Of a DNA stretch of 38,596 nucleotides, positions 1-7,106 are shown piece after piece. This DNA is from a virus. The DNA lies in IMG/VR virus record IMGVR_UViG_3300025896_000070, positions 1 to 38,596 of that record; one strand, written 5' to 3'. A model generated the notes under the pieces. That model had not been told where the DNA came from, did no database searches, and saw nothing but the letters and a program-made list of their open reading frames with translations. A program made the translations under genes and the position numbers. Within the stretch, counting starts at the first letter, position 1. Every line of letters begins with the position of its first letter.

Positions 1-1
1 C

Positions 2-109
2 CCACGGGCCACCATCGCCAACCGGGTGGGCAAGGCGCGGTCCAAGGTCTTCGAGGCGCTGAAGCGGCACCAGGAGGCCAGGAGGGCGGCCTTGAGGGCG
101 GCTGGGTGA
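2..109 (+). CDS. 3' end of a small HTH-like phage protein, cut by the window edge
   Basis: The window opens inside a reading frame whose last 35 residues run from PRATIANRVG to RRAALRAAG and end at TGA 107-109. They closely match the C-terminus of the complete gene at 38256-38555 (PRATIAIRVG ... ARRAALRAAG), so this is a second copy of that family. Residues like RATIANRVGKARSKVFEAL fit a helix-turn-helix. The intergenic element that follows both copies is also shared. The start lies outside the window, or is missing if the molecule is circular as shown. The function is unknown; a place next to terminase and lysis genes suggests a late-operon DNA-binding or regulatory role. Confidence 0.7.
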   Translation, partial: PRATIANRVGKARSKVFEALKRHQEARRAALRAAG

Positions 110-111
110 GA

Positions 112-164
112 TAGTCCCCCCCGCCTGGGACGCCCGCAACCCGAGGCTGGGGACTGCGGGCGGC
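112..164 (+). ncRNA. Structured intergenic element, copy A (upstream of the lysis genes)
   Basis: Seen: GTCCC (114-118) pairs with GGGAC (127-131) around an 8-base loop. GCCCGCA (132-138) then pairs with TGCGGGC (155-161), closing a 16-base loop that carries ACCCGAGGCT. The first hairpin and the ACCCGAGGCT segment recur at 7011 and 38557 with compensating base changes. A further hairpin, GCACCC/GGGTGC (218-233), sits directly before the TTG start of the lysis peptidase. Inferred: a cis-acting RNA (leader, antitermination or processing site). No known RNA family is recognised. Confidence 0.55.
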
Positions 165-236
165 ACTCAACCCACATACGGGCGCCACCACGGGCCTACC
201 CTGACCCAGAGCCGCCCGCACCCATCCGGGTGCCGC

Positions 237-647
237 TTGGAACTCACGCCCCACTTCAGCCTTCAGGAACTCACGCACAGCGATGTGGCGGCGCGCCGTG
301 GCCTGGACAACGCCCCGAACCCGGGCGAGGTGGCGAACCTGCAGCGCCTGTGCGAGACCGTCCTGGAGCCCACCCGCTGGCTGCTGGGCGTGCCCCTGCG
401 CGTGAATAGCGGCTTCCGTGCCCCGGCGGTGAACGCTGCGGTGGGCGGGAAGCAGAACAGCGCCCACCTGGACGGCCGGGCCTGTGACTTCGTGCCTATC
501 GGCATGGACCTGGGCGAGGCGTTCCTGATGATCCGCCAGTCGAGCATCCCCTACGACCAGGTGATCCTGGAGTTCAACGCCTGGATCCACCTGGCCATCG
601 CGCCCCGCGGTGCCGACCCCCGGCGCCAGGCGCTGGTGCTGCCATGA
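237..647 (+). CDS. Peptidase M15 family endolysin
   Basis: This 136-residue protein matches the M15_3 zinc peptidases that phages use to cut cell-wall peptides (D-Ala-D-Ala or L-Ala-D-Glu bonds). The zinc and catalytic residues are visible: SAHLDGRACDF gives His77 and Asp84, and WIHLA gives His118. FRAPAVNAAVGG is the usual segment before the first histidine. No signal peptide is seen, so release would need a holin, which the next genes can supply. The only in-frame start that keeps the family N-terminus is TTG at 237. It has no clear ribosome site and follows the hairpin at 218-233, so translation may be controlled by the leader. The end overlaps the next gene by ATGA. Confidence 0.85.
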   Translation: MELTPHFSLQELTHSDVAARRGLDNAPNPGEVANLQRLCETVLEPTRWLLGVPLRVNSGFRAPAVNAAVGGKQNSAHLDGRACDFVPIGMDLGEAFLMIRQSSIPYDQVILEFNAWIHLAIAPRGADPRRQALVLP

Positions 648-949
648 GCCCGCTCCCCGGATTCCTGGTCCGCGCCTTCTCCCACCTTGGCGAACCATCA
701 TCGAAGCGCACCATCGCGGGGTGGTCGGCCGTGGCCCTGTGCCTTGTCTTCGTGGCTATCGGCGCGGCCTGTGGGTGGTGGATCTTCAAGCACGGCGACC
801 TCGGCCTTGGCGCCGCGGGTGCCCTGACCTTCAGCGGGGGGACCGTCGCCACCTTGGCGGGCGTGATCTTCCGCAAGCCAGACGGGGTCGCGGCCCTGCC
901 TTCCCCCGGCGGTTGTGCCGGAAGCGGATCGACCGGGGGTAATCCATGA
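644..949 (+). CDS. Small membrane protein, holin candidate
   Basis: 101 residues with two hydrophobic stretches, about 24-47 (AGWSAVALCLVFVAIGAACGWW) and about 54-76, followed by a short polar, glycine-rich tail. The start overlaps the endolysin stop by ATGA, so the two are translationally coupled. Two membrane spans, size and position right after an endolysin fit a holin, which makes the inner-membrane hole that frees the endolysin. No specific holin family motif is recognised. It could instead be an accessory lysis membrane protein, with the next gene as the holin. Confidence 0.55.
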   Translation: MSPLPGFLVRAFSHLGEPSSKRTIAGWSAVALCLVFVAIGAACGWWIFKHGDLGLGAAGALTFSGGTVATLAGVIFRKPDGVAALPSPGGCAGSGSTGGNP

Positions 950-1233
950 GGGCCTGGGTTCTGTCCATGCTGCTGGCGGCCTACGCCTGGGGCAACGCGG
1001 GCACGCCCCGCGAGGTCTACGTGAAGCACAAGGCCGTCCATGCCCTGGTGGGGCTCGTCCTGGCCTACTATTTCAACGAACTGGGGTTCCCTAAAACAGG
1101 GCTGACGCTTGTTTTAGCCCTGGGCGTGGCCAAGGAACTGTTCGACCAGTCAAGGGGCGGCCGGTTCCGCGCTGGGGACGTGGCCTGGACCATCGGCCCC
1201 GCCACCGTCCTGATCGTGGCGCTGCGATGGTGA
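946..1233 (+). CDS. Small membrane protein of the lysis cassette
   Basis: 95 residues, ATGA-coupled to the gene before. The N-terminus is hydrophobic (WVLSMLLAAYAWG) and could be a signal peptide or anchor. Further hydrophobic helices lie at about 30-45 and 52-63, and around 80-92. The segment KHKAVHALVGL ... KELFDQ ... FRAGDVAWTIGPA has the spacing K/H, KE..D, D..T..G seen in DUF2279/YfiM-type small membrane proteins; this is a resemblance only. With the previous gene it probably forms the membrane part of the lysis system. Confidence 0.5.
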   Translation: MRAWVLSMLLAAYAWGNAGTPREVYVKHKAVHALVGLVLAYYFNELGFPKTGLTLVLALGVAKELFDQSRGGRFRAGDVAWTIGPATVLIVALRW

Positions 1234-1814
1234 CCCGTTACGTGGCCCTCGGCCTGGGCGCCATCCTGCTGGTGCTGGCGTCCCTCGCGGGCGTGGACTC
1301 CTGCCGGAAGCGCCAGGGCAGCCAGGCCGAGCACCAGGCCGCAGTTCACCAAGGGGAAGCGAATGCCCACGTTCAGCAGGCCCAGGCAGTCCCGGATCAT
1401 GCGGCGGAGCTGGCGCAGGCCAAGGCGGACGTGGCTGGGGCACGGGCCGAAGTTGAAAGGCTTCGTCGCATCGTGGCGGCCCAGCGACGGCAGGGAGTTC
1501 CTGATCCGGCCGGTCCCGCTGCGCCCGACCCTGGGCCTGTGGCCCCTGATCATCGAGACGAACTGCTGGCTGCCGACGCTGTTCTGATCGCCAAGCAGGA
1601 CGCGCAGATCCAGGGGCTCACGGTGGCCCTGACCGACGAGCAGGCCCGGTCCGAGCAGTTCCGGCTGGCGTTCGAGGCCGAGCGCAAGGCCACGGCAGCC
1701 CAGCAGGCGGCTACCGAGGCATGGAAGCAGGCTGTGACCACCAGCAAGTGGCGCGGCCGTGTCGAAGGGTTCGCCGCCGGGGTTGCCCTCGGCTATGTGG
1801 GGGGCAAACGATGA
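1227..1814 (+). CDS. Rz-like inner-membrane spanin candidate with long coiled coil
   Basis: 195 residues. An N-terminal membrane anchor (about 5-22, YVALGLGAILLVLASLAG) is followed by a long alanine/glutamate/glutamine-rich region with heptad character (about 30-175), and a short C-terminal hydrophobic segment (AAGVALGYVGG). A one-pass anchor with a periplasmic coiled coil after the holin/endolysin genes is the plan of an i-spanin, which bridges to an outer-membrane lipoprotein in Gram-negative lysis. A nested Rz1-type lipoprotein with a lipobox was looked for in the other frames and not found. It overlaps the gene before by 7 bases and the next by ATGA. Confidence 0.5.
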   Translation: MVTRYVALGLGAILLVLASLAGVDSCRKRQGSQAEHQAAVHQGEANAHVQQAQAVPDHAAELAQAKADVAGARAEVERLRRIVAAQRRQGVPDPAGPAAPDPGPVAPDHRDELLAADAVLIAKQDAQIQGLTVALTDEQARSEQFRLAFEAERKATAAQQAATEAWKQAVTTSKWRGRVEGFAAGVALGYVGGKR

Positions 1815-2143
1815 CAGACGTTCCAACCGCCATCGCAGCAGTTCTGGCCCTCCTGGCTGGCATGGCCGCGCTGATCAAAACCATGGTGCTGAAGCGCCTG
1901 GACAACATCGACGGGAAGCTGGACGGCATGGACGGCCGACTGCAGAACGTCACCGGGCGGGTGATCAGCCTCGAGGAGTGGCGGAAGAACAGCGCCATGC
2001 TCGGCCGCCGGGTCACGGACGGGTGCCCGCACGATGACTGCCCGCTGGACAAGACCGACCCCGGCATCACCCTCACGGGTTCCGGCGCCAAGAGCCTGCG
2101 GGAACTACTTGATGCCATGAAGAACCAGAGCGGTGACCAATGA
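1811..2143 (+). CDS. Membrane-anchored coiled-coil protein, unknown function
   Basis: 110 residues. The start ATG at 1811 overlaps the previous stop (ATGA). Residues 6-24 (TAIAAVLALLAGMAALIKT) form one membrane helix, then a repeat-like coil (LDNIDGKLDGMDGRLQNVTGRV) gives a short heptad region. A CPHDDC pair follows. This plan resembles small phage haemolysin XhlA or spanin-like proteins. Its end overlaps the portal gene start by ATGA, so it is the last gene of the lysis group. Its role is not certain. Confidence 0.6.
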   Translation: MTDVPTAIAAVLALLAGMAALIKTMVLKRLDNIDGKLDGMDGRLQNVTGRVISLEEWRKNSAMLGRRVTDGCPHDDCPLDKTDPGITLTGSGAKSLRELLDAMKNQSGDQ

Positions 2144-3585
2144 ACAAGCAGCCCGAGATCCAGGACGTGGGCCCCGAGATCCAGGAGGCCCAGGCCAAGG
2201 CCAAGGTCTGCCGGGACAACTACGAGGGCATCGAGGAGATGCGCGAGGCGGGCGAGACCTACCTCCCGAAGAACCCCCGCGAGACCGACCCCGACTACAA
2301 ACTGCGCCTGGGCCTGACCGACTACTTCCCCGCCCTGCAGCACGCGGTCCACGCCTACATCGGCAAGCCCCTGGGCTCACCCATCGTGGTGGACGGCGCC
2401 CCGGGCGAGGTCGAGGCCACGCTGGATAACGTGGACCTGGCCGGGAACGACCTGGACATGTGGGCCCGCCAGTCCCTCACCTGCGGCATCGTGGACGGCG
2501 TGACCTTCGCGGTGGCGGACTACCCCGTGGTCCCCGCCGGCAGCACCCTGGCCCAGGAACGGGCACTGGGTGCCCGGCCCTACCTGGTCCACGTCCCACT
2601 GGAGAACGTGGTGGACATCCACTACGCCATGGTTGGCGGGGCCCAGAAGGTGGTCCACTTCCGCTATAAGGAGTGCGCCAGCGTGCAGGACGGGCGCTGG
2701 GGTTCCCGCAAGGTGGAGCGCATCCGAGTGCTGGAGCCCGGCATGGTCGAGGTCTGGGAGGCCCAGCAGGGCCTGGACGGCAAAACCACCTGGGTGCTGC
2801 TGGCGGACCTGTCGGGCCCCGTGAGCGTGCCCGAGGTGCCGGTCGCCAAGTTCTCCGCCATGAACGAGGACGAGCCCCCGCTGACCGAGCTGGCCTGGCT
2901 GAACGTACGCCACTGGCAGAGCAAGTCCGAGCAGAACCACATCCTGCATGTCGCCCGGGTGCCCCTGCTGGCCGCCGATGAGGACACCCGCGTGGACCAG
3001 GAGGCCGCCGTGGAAATCGGCGTCAAGGGCCTGATTACGGGGTTCAAGGGCCTGAAATACGTGGAAATCGAGGGCAAGGCCATCGAAGCCGGCCGCACGG
3101 ACATCATGGACACCGAGGACCGGATGCGCCGGGTCGCGGGGCAGATGCTGGTCACCGAGTCGGGTCAGAAGTCCGCCACCGAGGCCGCCCTGGAGGGTGG
3201 AGAAGGTGCCAGCCAGCTTCGCGCCTGGGTCGGGAACTTCCAGTCGTTCCTGAACGAGTGCCTGCGGCTGCTGGCCCTGTGGGTCGGTCAGAAGGAGGGC
3301 GGCAAGGCCCAGGTGGACATGGAGTGGGACGAGGTGCAGGTGGGCGCGGATCTGCTCACGGCCCTGTCCACGATGCGGGAGAAGGGGCAGATCACCGCCG
3401 AGGTGCTGTTCTTCAACCTGCAGAAGGCCAGCATCATCCCGCCGGACATGACCTTCGATGAGTTCCAGGCCCGGCTGGACATGGAGGCCCCCGCCCCCAT
3501 GCCGGTCGTGAGCCCCCGCAAGCCGCCCAAGGTCGCCACGATCACGAATCCCGATGGCAGCACGTCCACCGTCCAGATGAGCTAA
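2140..3585 (+). CDS. Portal protein (DUF4055 family)
   Basis: 481 residues, the usual size of a phage portal, the dodecameric ring at the head vertex through which DNA enters and leaves. The N-terminal pattern (W/R..GETYLPKNPRET...YKLRLGLTDYFPALQHAVHAYIGKPLG) and the later LAWLNVRHWQSKSEQNHILHVARVPLL match the DUF4055 portal family. The C-terminal part is acidic to helical and ends with a proline-rich tail. Unlike most phages the portal is separated from terL by the lysis genes when the genome is read as a circle. ATGA overlap with the gene before. Confidence 0.85.
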   Translation: MNKQPEIQDVGPEIQEAQAKAKVCRDNYEGIEEMREAGETYLPKNPRETDPDYKLRLGLTDYFPALQHAVHAYIGKPLGSPIVVDGAPGEVEATLDNVDLAGNDLDMWARQSLTCGIVDGVTFAVADYPVVPAGSTLAQERALGARPYLVHVPLENVVDIHYAMVGGAQKVVHFRYKECASVQDGRWGSRKVERIRVLEPGMVEVWEAQQGLDGKTTWVLLADLSGPVSVPEVPVAKFSAMNEDEPPLTELAWLNVRHWQSKSEQNHILHVARVPLLAADEDTRVDQEAAVEIGVKGLITGFKGLKYVEIEGKAIEAGRTDIMDTEDRMRRVAGQMLVTESGQKSATEAALEGGEGASQLRAWVGNFQSFLNECLRLLALWVGQKEGGKAQVDMEWDEVQVGADLLTALSTMREKGQITAEVLFFNLQKASIIPPDMTFDEFQARLDMEAPAPMPVVSPRKPPKVATITNPDGSTSTVQMS

Positions 3586-3594
3586 GGAGCCCCC

Positions 3595-3993
3595 ATGAGC
3601 AAGGGAAACACCACCGAGACCGACATCCTGGCGTTCATCTTCAACGCCACGGCCATGCCCTCCTACGGGGCGAACCTCTACGTTCACCTGCACACCGCCG
3701 ACCCTGGCGAGGGTGGCACGGCGACCACGAATGAGGCCGACTATACCGGCTACGCGGCGGTCTCCGTGAGCCGCGACGGCGCGGGGTGGACGGTGGCCGG
3801 GAACCAGGCCAGCAACACCGCCGAGGTCACGTTCCCCGAATGCACGGGCGGGGCCAACACCATCACCCACGCCAGCGTTACCACCTTGGCCGGGCAGATC
3901 CTCTACTCGGGCGCCCTGACTGCACCCATCAACATCAGCAACCTGATCACCCCGCGCTTCCCCGCTGGGACGCTTGTGCTTCAGGAGGACTAG
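3595..3993 (+). CDS. Conserved phage structural protein (MSKGNTTE type)
   Basis: 132 residues starting MSKGNTTETDILAFIFN, a beginning I know from a widespread family of phage structural proteins near portal or capsid genes. The core HLHTADPGEGG..TTNEADYTGYAAVSVSRDGAGWTV.GN and the C-terminal ILYSGALTAPINISN are typical of it. Family members have been labelled tail fibre or head decoration in different phages, so the exact place on the particle is not certain. A GGAG ribosome site lies 6 bases before ATG. Confidence 0.65.
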   Translation: MSKGNTTETDILAFIFNATAMPSYGANLYVHLHTADPGEGGTATTNEADYTGYAAVSVSRDGAGWTVAGNQASNTAEVTFPECTGGANTITHASVTTLAGQILYSGALTAPINISNLITPRFPAGTLVLQED

Positions 3994-3996
3994 CCC

Positions 3997-4617
3997 ATGC
4001 CGGATTCCTACACCCAAGTCCCGCCCAACAGCACCGGCAACAAGATGCGGACCCGCACCAGGGTTGTGGGTGCGGATACGGTCCACGAGCAGGCTGTCTT
4101 CAACGGTGCCCAGCCCACTTTCTATGCCTACGCCGATGCGGTGGCCTTCGCTGCCAACAAGCAGATGATCAGCATCTACAACGCTGCTGGCACAGGCAAG
4201 ATGATCGTGCTGAAGAATCTGTTCCTGATCGACCTCGCCGTGTCTGCTGTCACCGGTGTGGCGCTTCGCCAGGATGTGAAGCGGTTCTCGGCTCTGCACT
4301 CTGGCGGGACGGCTGTGACCCCTGTCCCGTGCGACTCGGCCAGCCCCGCCCTCCCTGCTGGCGTGACGGTGAAGACCGGCGCAACGGTCACCGATGTGAC
4401 CCTGCTATTCCCCATCACCTTCTCGAATGACGAGGTGGGTGCAACCCAGGGCTTCCCCGGTTCCCTCCAGCTTGCGGGGATCAACTGGTTCCCCGAGGGC
4501 GTGGAGACCCAGGAGATCCGCCTCCGCGAGGGTGAGGGCCTGACCGTGAAGAACATCACCTCCACCACCGTGGGCAGCTTCGGCTACCTGCTGGTCTTCA
4601 CCGTGGATGACCTCTAA
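3997..4617 (+). CDS. Putative virion structural protein
   Basis: 206 residues, beta-strand rich by pattern (alternating hydrophobics, many Thr/Val/Gly), no membrane segment or known catalytic motif. It begins 3 bases after the stop before it, with AGGAGG ahead of ATG, and overlaps the next gene by 11 bases. Placement between portal and minor head protein argues for a particle component such as a decoration or fibre-type protein. No family is recognised. Confidence 0.6.
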   Translation: MPDSYTQVPPNSTGNKMRTRTRVVGADTVHEQAVFNGAQPTFYAYADAVAFAANKQMISIYNAAGTGKMIVLKNLFLIDLAVSAVTGVALRQDVKRFSALHSGGTAVTPVPCDSASPALPAGVTVKTGATVTDVTLLFPITFSNDEVGATQGFPGSLQLAGINWFPEGVETQEIRLREGEGLTVKNITSTTVGSFGYLLVFTVDDL

Positions 4618-5110
4618 AGTGCTCCTGCCCTACACCACCCTTGAATACTACGGCGAAGCCGCTGGGGCCATGCTGGACACGTCCACGGGCACCAGCGCGG
4701 CCGATATTCAGGGGTGGGGGAGGGCCCAGGGTGGTGCCAGCGGCGTGGCGACCATGCCCACAGCGCACGTCACTGGCCTGAAGAACCGCCCGATGACGGC
4801 GGTGGGCCTCGGGCAGATCGTGACGGCCTACCCTCGCGGGAAGGCCCGGCCCATCCTCACCGTGTCCATCGGGGCCCGCCCCAGCGCCGAGGACGTGGCC
4901 CAGGCCGTCTGGGGCATGGACAACGGCATCGAGACCGGCTGGACACCCCGCCAGGTGATGCGCATCCTGGCCGCCGTCATGGCTGGCAAGGTCACGGGCG
5001 CCGACCTGAACGCCCCGGTGTTCCGGTCCATCACGGACACGGAGCCCCGCGTCACCGCAGCCACGGACGCCAGCGGGAACCGGTCCACCGTCACCCTGAA
5101 CCCGGACTAG
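4607..5110 (+). CDS. Putative structural protein with AVWG-type C-terminal segment
   Basis: 167 residues. The C-terminal part (AEDVAQAVWGMDNGIE.GWTPRQVMRILAAVMAGK ... FRSITDTEPRVTAATDASGNRSTVTL) is a recurrent phage pattern in which a short helical segment is followed by a beta hairpin with DxxGNR. It is often found at the end of head or tail structural proteins. The N-terminal 80 residues are not recognised. The ATG at 4607 lies inside the end of the previous gene, which suggests coupling. Confidence 0.55.
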   Translation: MTSKVLLPYTTLEYYGEAAGAMLDTSTGTSAADIQGWGRAQGGASGVATMPTAHVTGLKNRPMTAVGLGQIVTAYPRGKARPILTVSIGARPSAEDVAQAVWGMDNGIETGWTPRQVMRILAAVMAGKVTGADLNAPVFRSITDTEPRVTAATDASGNRSTVTLNPD

Positions 5111-5113
5111 GCC

Positions 5114-5809
5114 ATGTTCAGCGCCTACTTCACGGGCAGCTACTTCCCCACCGCCTGGGGCGGGGCCAGCGAACCCGCCACGCCTGGGGGCATGGCTGCG
5201 ACCGTCCTGGGCCTGGCCTCGGCGTCTGCCCCCCTGCTCGGGCGTGCTGCCCTCGGTATGGCCTCCGGTGGCGCCGGTTCCCTCACGGGCGACCTGTCGG
5301 CATCGAGCGGCCCGTCCGTGGTGGACATGGCGTGCGAGATCCACGGCGCTGGTTCGTTGGCTGGTGCACTCTACGAACCGCCCGCGGCTGGTGGTGGTGG
5401 GGGCATCCAGCCCACGGCCCGCACCCGCCGCCGCTTCGTGACCCTCGCCTGCGAGATCCAGGGCGCCGGGAGGCTGTGGGGCCGGTGCGAGACCGCCCTG
5501 CGGGTCGTGCAGGAGGTCCACGGGTTCAGCCTGCCGACCTTTGAAGCCACCCGGGCCCAGGTAGCCGCCCCGCCCCCTGCGCCCGTCGCGGTGTTCAAGC
5601 CCGCCCCGCCCCCGGTCTATGTGCCCCTGGGCATGGTGGCCATGGGCTCCAGCCGGGTGGTGGCGGGCCTGTCGGCCATCGCTGGCGCGTCCGCCCTGGC
5701 CGCCGGCAACGGCAGTCTAACCGGGGCGCTCACAGTCTCCGCCCGCCCCGCCCCTGACCATCGCGCCCTCGCCGTGGCCCTGCTCATGCTCATGGAGGAC
5801 GCGGCATGA
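5114..5809 (+). CDS. Low-complexity Gly/Ala-rich structural protein, unknown
   Basis: 231 residues rich in Ala, Gly, Ser and Pro. It has duplicated modules: ACEIHGAGSLAGA and ACEIQGAGRLWGR, and a third weaker ITGA/SLTGALTVSA type unit, as in proteins built from short tandem repeats. A poly-proline stretch (APPPAPVAVFKPAPPPVYVP, about 152-171) separates the halves. It reads as a real gene because the frame is tightly packed between neighbours (3-base gap before, ATGA overlap after) and its third codon positions are GC-rich like theirs. Its role is unknown; a flexible virion protein is likely. Confidence 0.5.
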   Translation: MFSAYFTGSYFPTAWGGASEPATPGGMAATVLGLASASAPLLGRAALGMASGGAGSLTGDLSASSGPSVVDMACEIHGAGSLAGALYEPPAAGGGGGIQPTARTRRRFVTLACEIQGAGRLWGRCETALRVVQEVHGFSLPTFEATRAQVAAPPPAPVAVFKPAPPPVYVPLGMVAMGSSRVVAGLSAIAGASALAAGNGSLTGALTVSARPAPDHRALAVALLMLMEDAA

Positions 5810-5979
5810 ACACCATCACGCTGATCATCCCCGAACACACCCAGGCGAAGCTGGACGAGCTCCAAGCGCACTACCTGATCCCCCCGGACATGATCCTCCA
5901 GAAGGTCATCGTGGACCGCGTGGACGAGATCCATGAGCTGGTGGTCCTCGAACCAGCACGAAAGAAGGCCAGCGCATGA
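5806..5979 (+). CDS. Small ribbon-helix-helix-like protein
   Basis: A 57-residue frame (MNTITLIIPEHTQAKLDELQ ... VVLEPARKKASA). It overlaps the previous stop by ATGA and the next start by ATGA, so it fills the gap between two real genes exactly. The pattern of a short beta strand TLIIP followed by two helices (HTQAKLDELQAHY; PPDMILQKVIVDRVDEIHEL) is that of ribbon-helix-helix/CopG-type DNA-binding proteins. The second helix could equally be a coiled coil for a small head factor. The family is inferred from pattern only. Confidence 0.6.
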   Translation: MNTITLIIPEHTQAKLDELQAHYLIPPDMILQKVIVDRVDEIHELVVLEPARKKASA

Positions 5980-7013
5980 ACCTAGCCGACCGCTGGCACA
6001 GCGCCATCCTGAAGAACTCCCTCGACCTCATGCGCTACGAGGCGGGCCTGCGCACCGAGATCCTGGCCATGCTCACGCAGCTCGGCCGTGAACTGGTGGG
6101 CGAACTGGCCCAGGCCGGTCTGGACACCCCCCGCACCGACTGGCAGCGGGCCCGGCTGCGGGCGCTGCTCGACGGGGCCCAGAAGCGGATCGGGGAGGGG
6201 TTCAGCGACATCGCGGACCACCACGCCCTGAACCTTGCGGACGCTGCTGAGGCATCCGCGAACAGCCTGGTGGTCGCCCTGAACGACGCCGTGGGGGTCG
6301 AGCTGCTCCAGGGCGTGAAGTGGACGCCCGAACTCCTGAAGGGCCTGGTGGACGGCACGCTGGTCGAGGGCGCCCCGAGCGCCGACTGGTGGGCTCGGCA
6401 GTCCGTGGACCTCCAGGAAGCCTTCGCGGACCAGATGCGGCAGGGCATCCTCCGGGGCGAGACCGTGGGCCAGATGACCGCCCGCGTGCGTGACCTCCAG
6501 GCCATCAGCGCCCGGAACGCCGAGGCCCTGGTGCGGACCAGCGCCCTGGCCGTGAACAACGCCGCGCAGCTGGCCGCCTACCAGGAGAACGCGGACGTGA
6601 TCGACAAGCTGCAGTGGACCGCCACGCTGGACCCCCGCACCTGCGTGCGCTGCGGTGCCCAGGACGGCACCATGTGGCCCCTGGGCGAGGCCCACGTCCT
6701 GCCCCCGCTCCACTGGAACTGTCGTTGCATAACTGTCCCAATTACAAAAACTTGGGAGCAATTGGCGAAGAAGAACAAAGCCCTGGCCGCCCAGTTCGAT
6801 GAGATCACCCCCGGCACCCGGGCCAGCATGGGCGGGCCGGTGAGCGGGGACACGACCTGGGAGTCCTGGCTGGGGGGCCAGCCCAAGGCGGTCCAGTCCG
6901 AGATCCTGGGCCCCGCCCGCCAGAAACTCTGGGACGCGGGGAAGCTGACCATCACCGACCTGGTGGACCAGCGGGGCAACGCCTTGTCCCTGGCTGAACT
7001 CCGCGCCAGATAG
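5976..7013 (+). CDS. Phage head morphogenesis protein (SPP1 gp7 / Mu gpF-like)
   Basis: 345 residues. The conserved C-terminal block LQWTATLDPRTCVRCGAQDG.MW......LPPLHWNCRCITVPI is the signature of the SPP1 gp7/Mu F minor head proteins: WxATLDxRTCxxC, then PPxHxNCRC. Proteins of this family enter the procapsid and act in head assembly or DNA ejection. The preceding helical region (LADAAEASANSL ... LRGETVGQMTARVRDL) also fits. The TAG stop is itself the first triplet of the repeated element at 7011. Confidence 0.9.
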   Translation: MNLADRWHSAILKNSLDLMRYEAGLRTEILAMLTQLGRELVGELAQAGLDTPRTDWQRARLRALLDGAQKRIGEGFSDIADHHALNLADAAEASANSLVVALNDAVGVELLQGVKWTPELLKGLVDGTLVEGAPSADWWARQSVDLQEAFADQMRQGILRGETVGQMTARVRDLQAISARNAEALVRTSALAVNNAAQLAAYQENADVIDKLQWTATLDPRTCVRCGAQDGTMWPLGEAHVLPPLHWNCRCITVPITKTWEQLAKKNKALAAQFDEITPGTRASMGGPVSGDTTWESWLGGQPKAVQSEILGPARQKLWDAGKLTITDLVDQRGNALSLAELRAR

Positions 7014-7090
7014 TCCCCCCCGGTGGGGACGGTAACAACCCGAGGCTTGGTCCAGGACTGGGTGCGACGCCCATCCTCCGCGTGACGCGG
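7011..7090 (+). ncRNA. Structured intergenic element, copy B (upstream of scaffold and capsid)
   Basis: Seen: GTCCCC (7013-7018) pairs with GGGGAC (7025-7030) around a 6-base loop. ACAACCCGAGGCTTGG (7035-7050) carries the segment shared with the copies at 112 and 38557. A second strong hairpin, CCGCG-TGA-CGCGG, lies at 7078-7090, 9 bases before the ribosome site GGAG of the scaffold gene (ATG at 7107). The layout matches copy A: hairpin, conserved single-stranded segment, then a hairpin next to the start. Inferred cis-regulatory RNA for the two most strongly needed head genes; mechanism unknown. Confidence 0.6.
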
Positions 7091-7106
7091 AACCCCTGGA
7101 GCCTCA

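Noticed and set aside
1-20. Exact terminal repeat or att core from the 20 bases shared with 38446-38465
   Set aside because: The match lies in coding sequence of two paralogues and continues as diverged homology, so it is paralogy, not a terminal direct repeat or attachment core.
1227-1814. Nested Rz1 lipoprotein gene inside the spanin-like gene
   Set aside because: No alternative frame has a signal peptide with a lipobox; the frame at 1363-1587 is Arg/Trp-rich and has no lipobox cysteine.
2377-4299. Long minus-strand open frame opposite portal and head genes (also 32860-35064 minus and 27153-28994 plus)
   Set aside because: They are antisense shadows of well-recognised genes in GC-rich DNA, which keeps stops out of the opposite frame. 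Their translations are Gly/His/Leu/Val-rich and match no phage protein.
7011-7106. Self-cleaving ribozyme in the repeated element
   Set aside because: The hammerhead core (CTGATGA and GAAA) is not present, and I could not fit the other small ribozyme cores I know. Only an unnamed structured element is supported.
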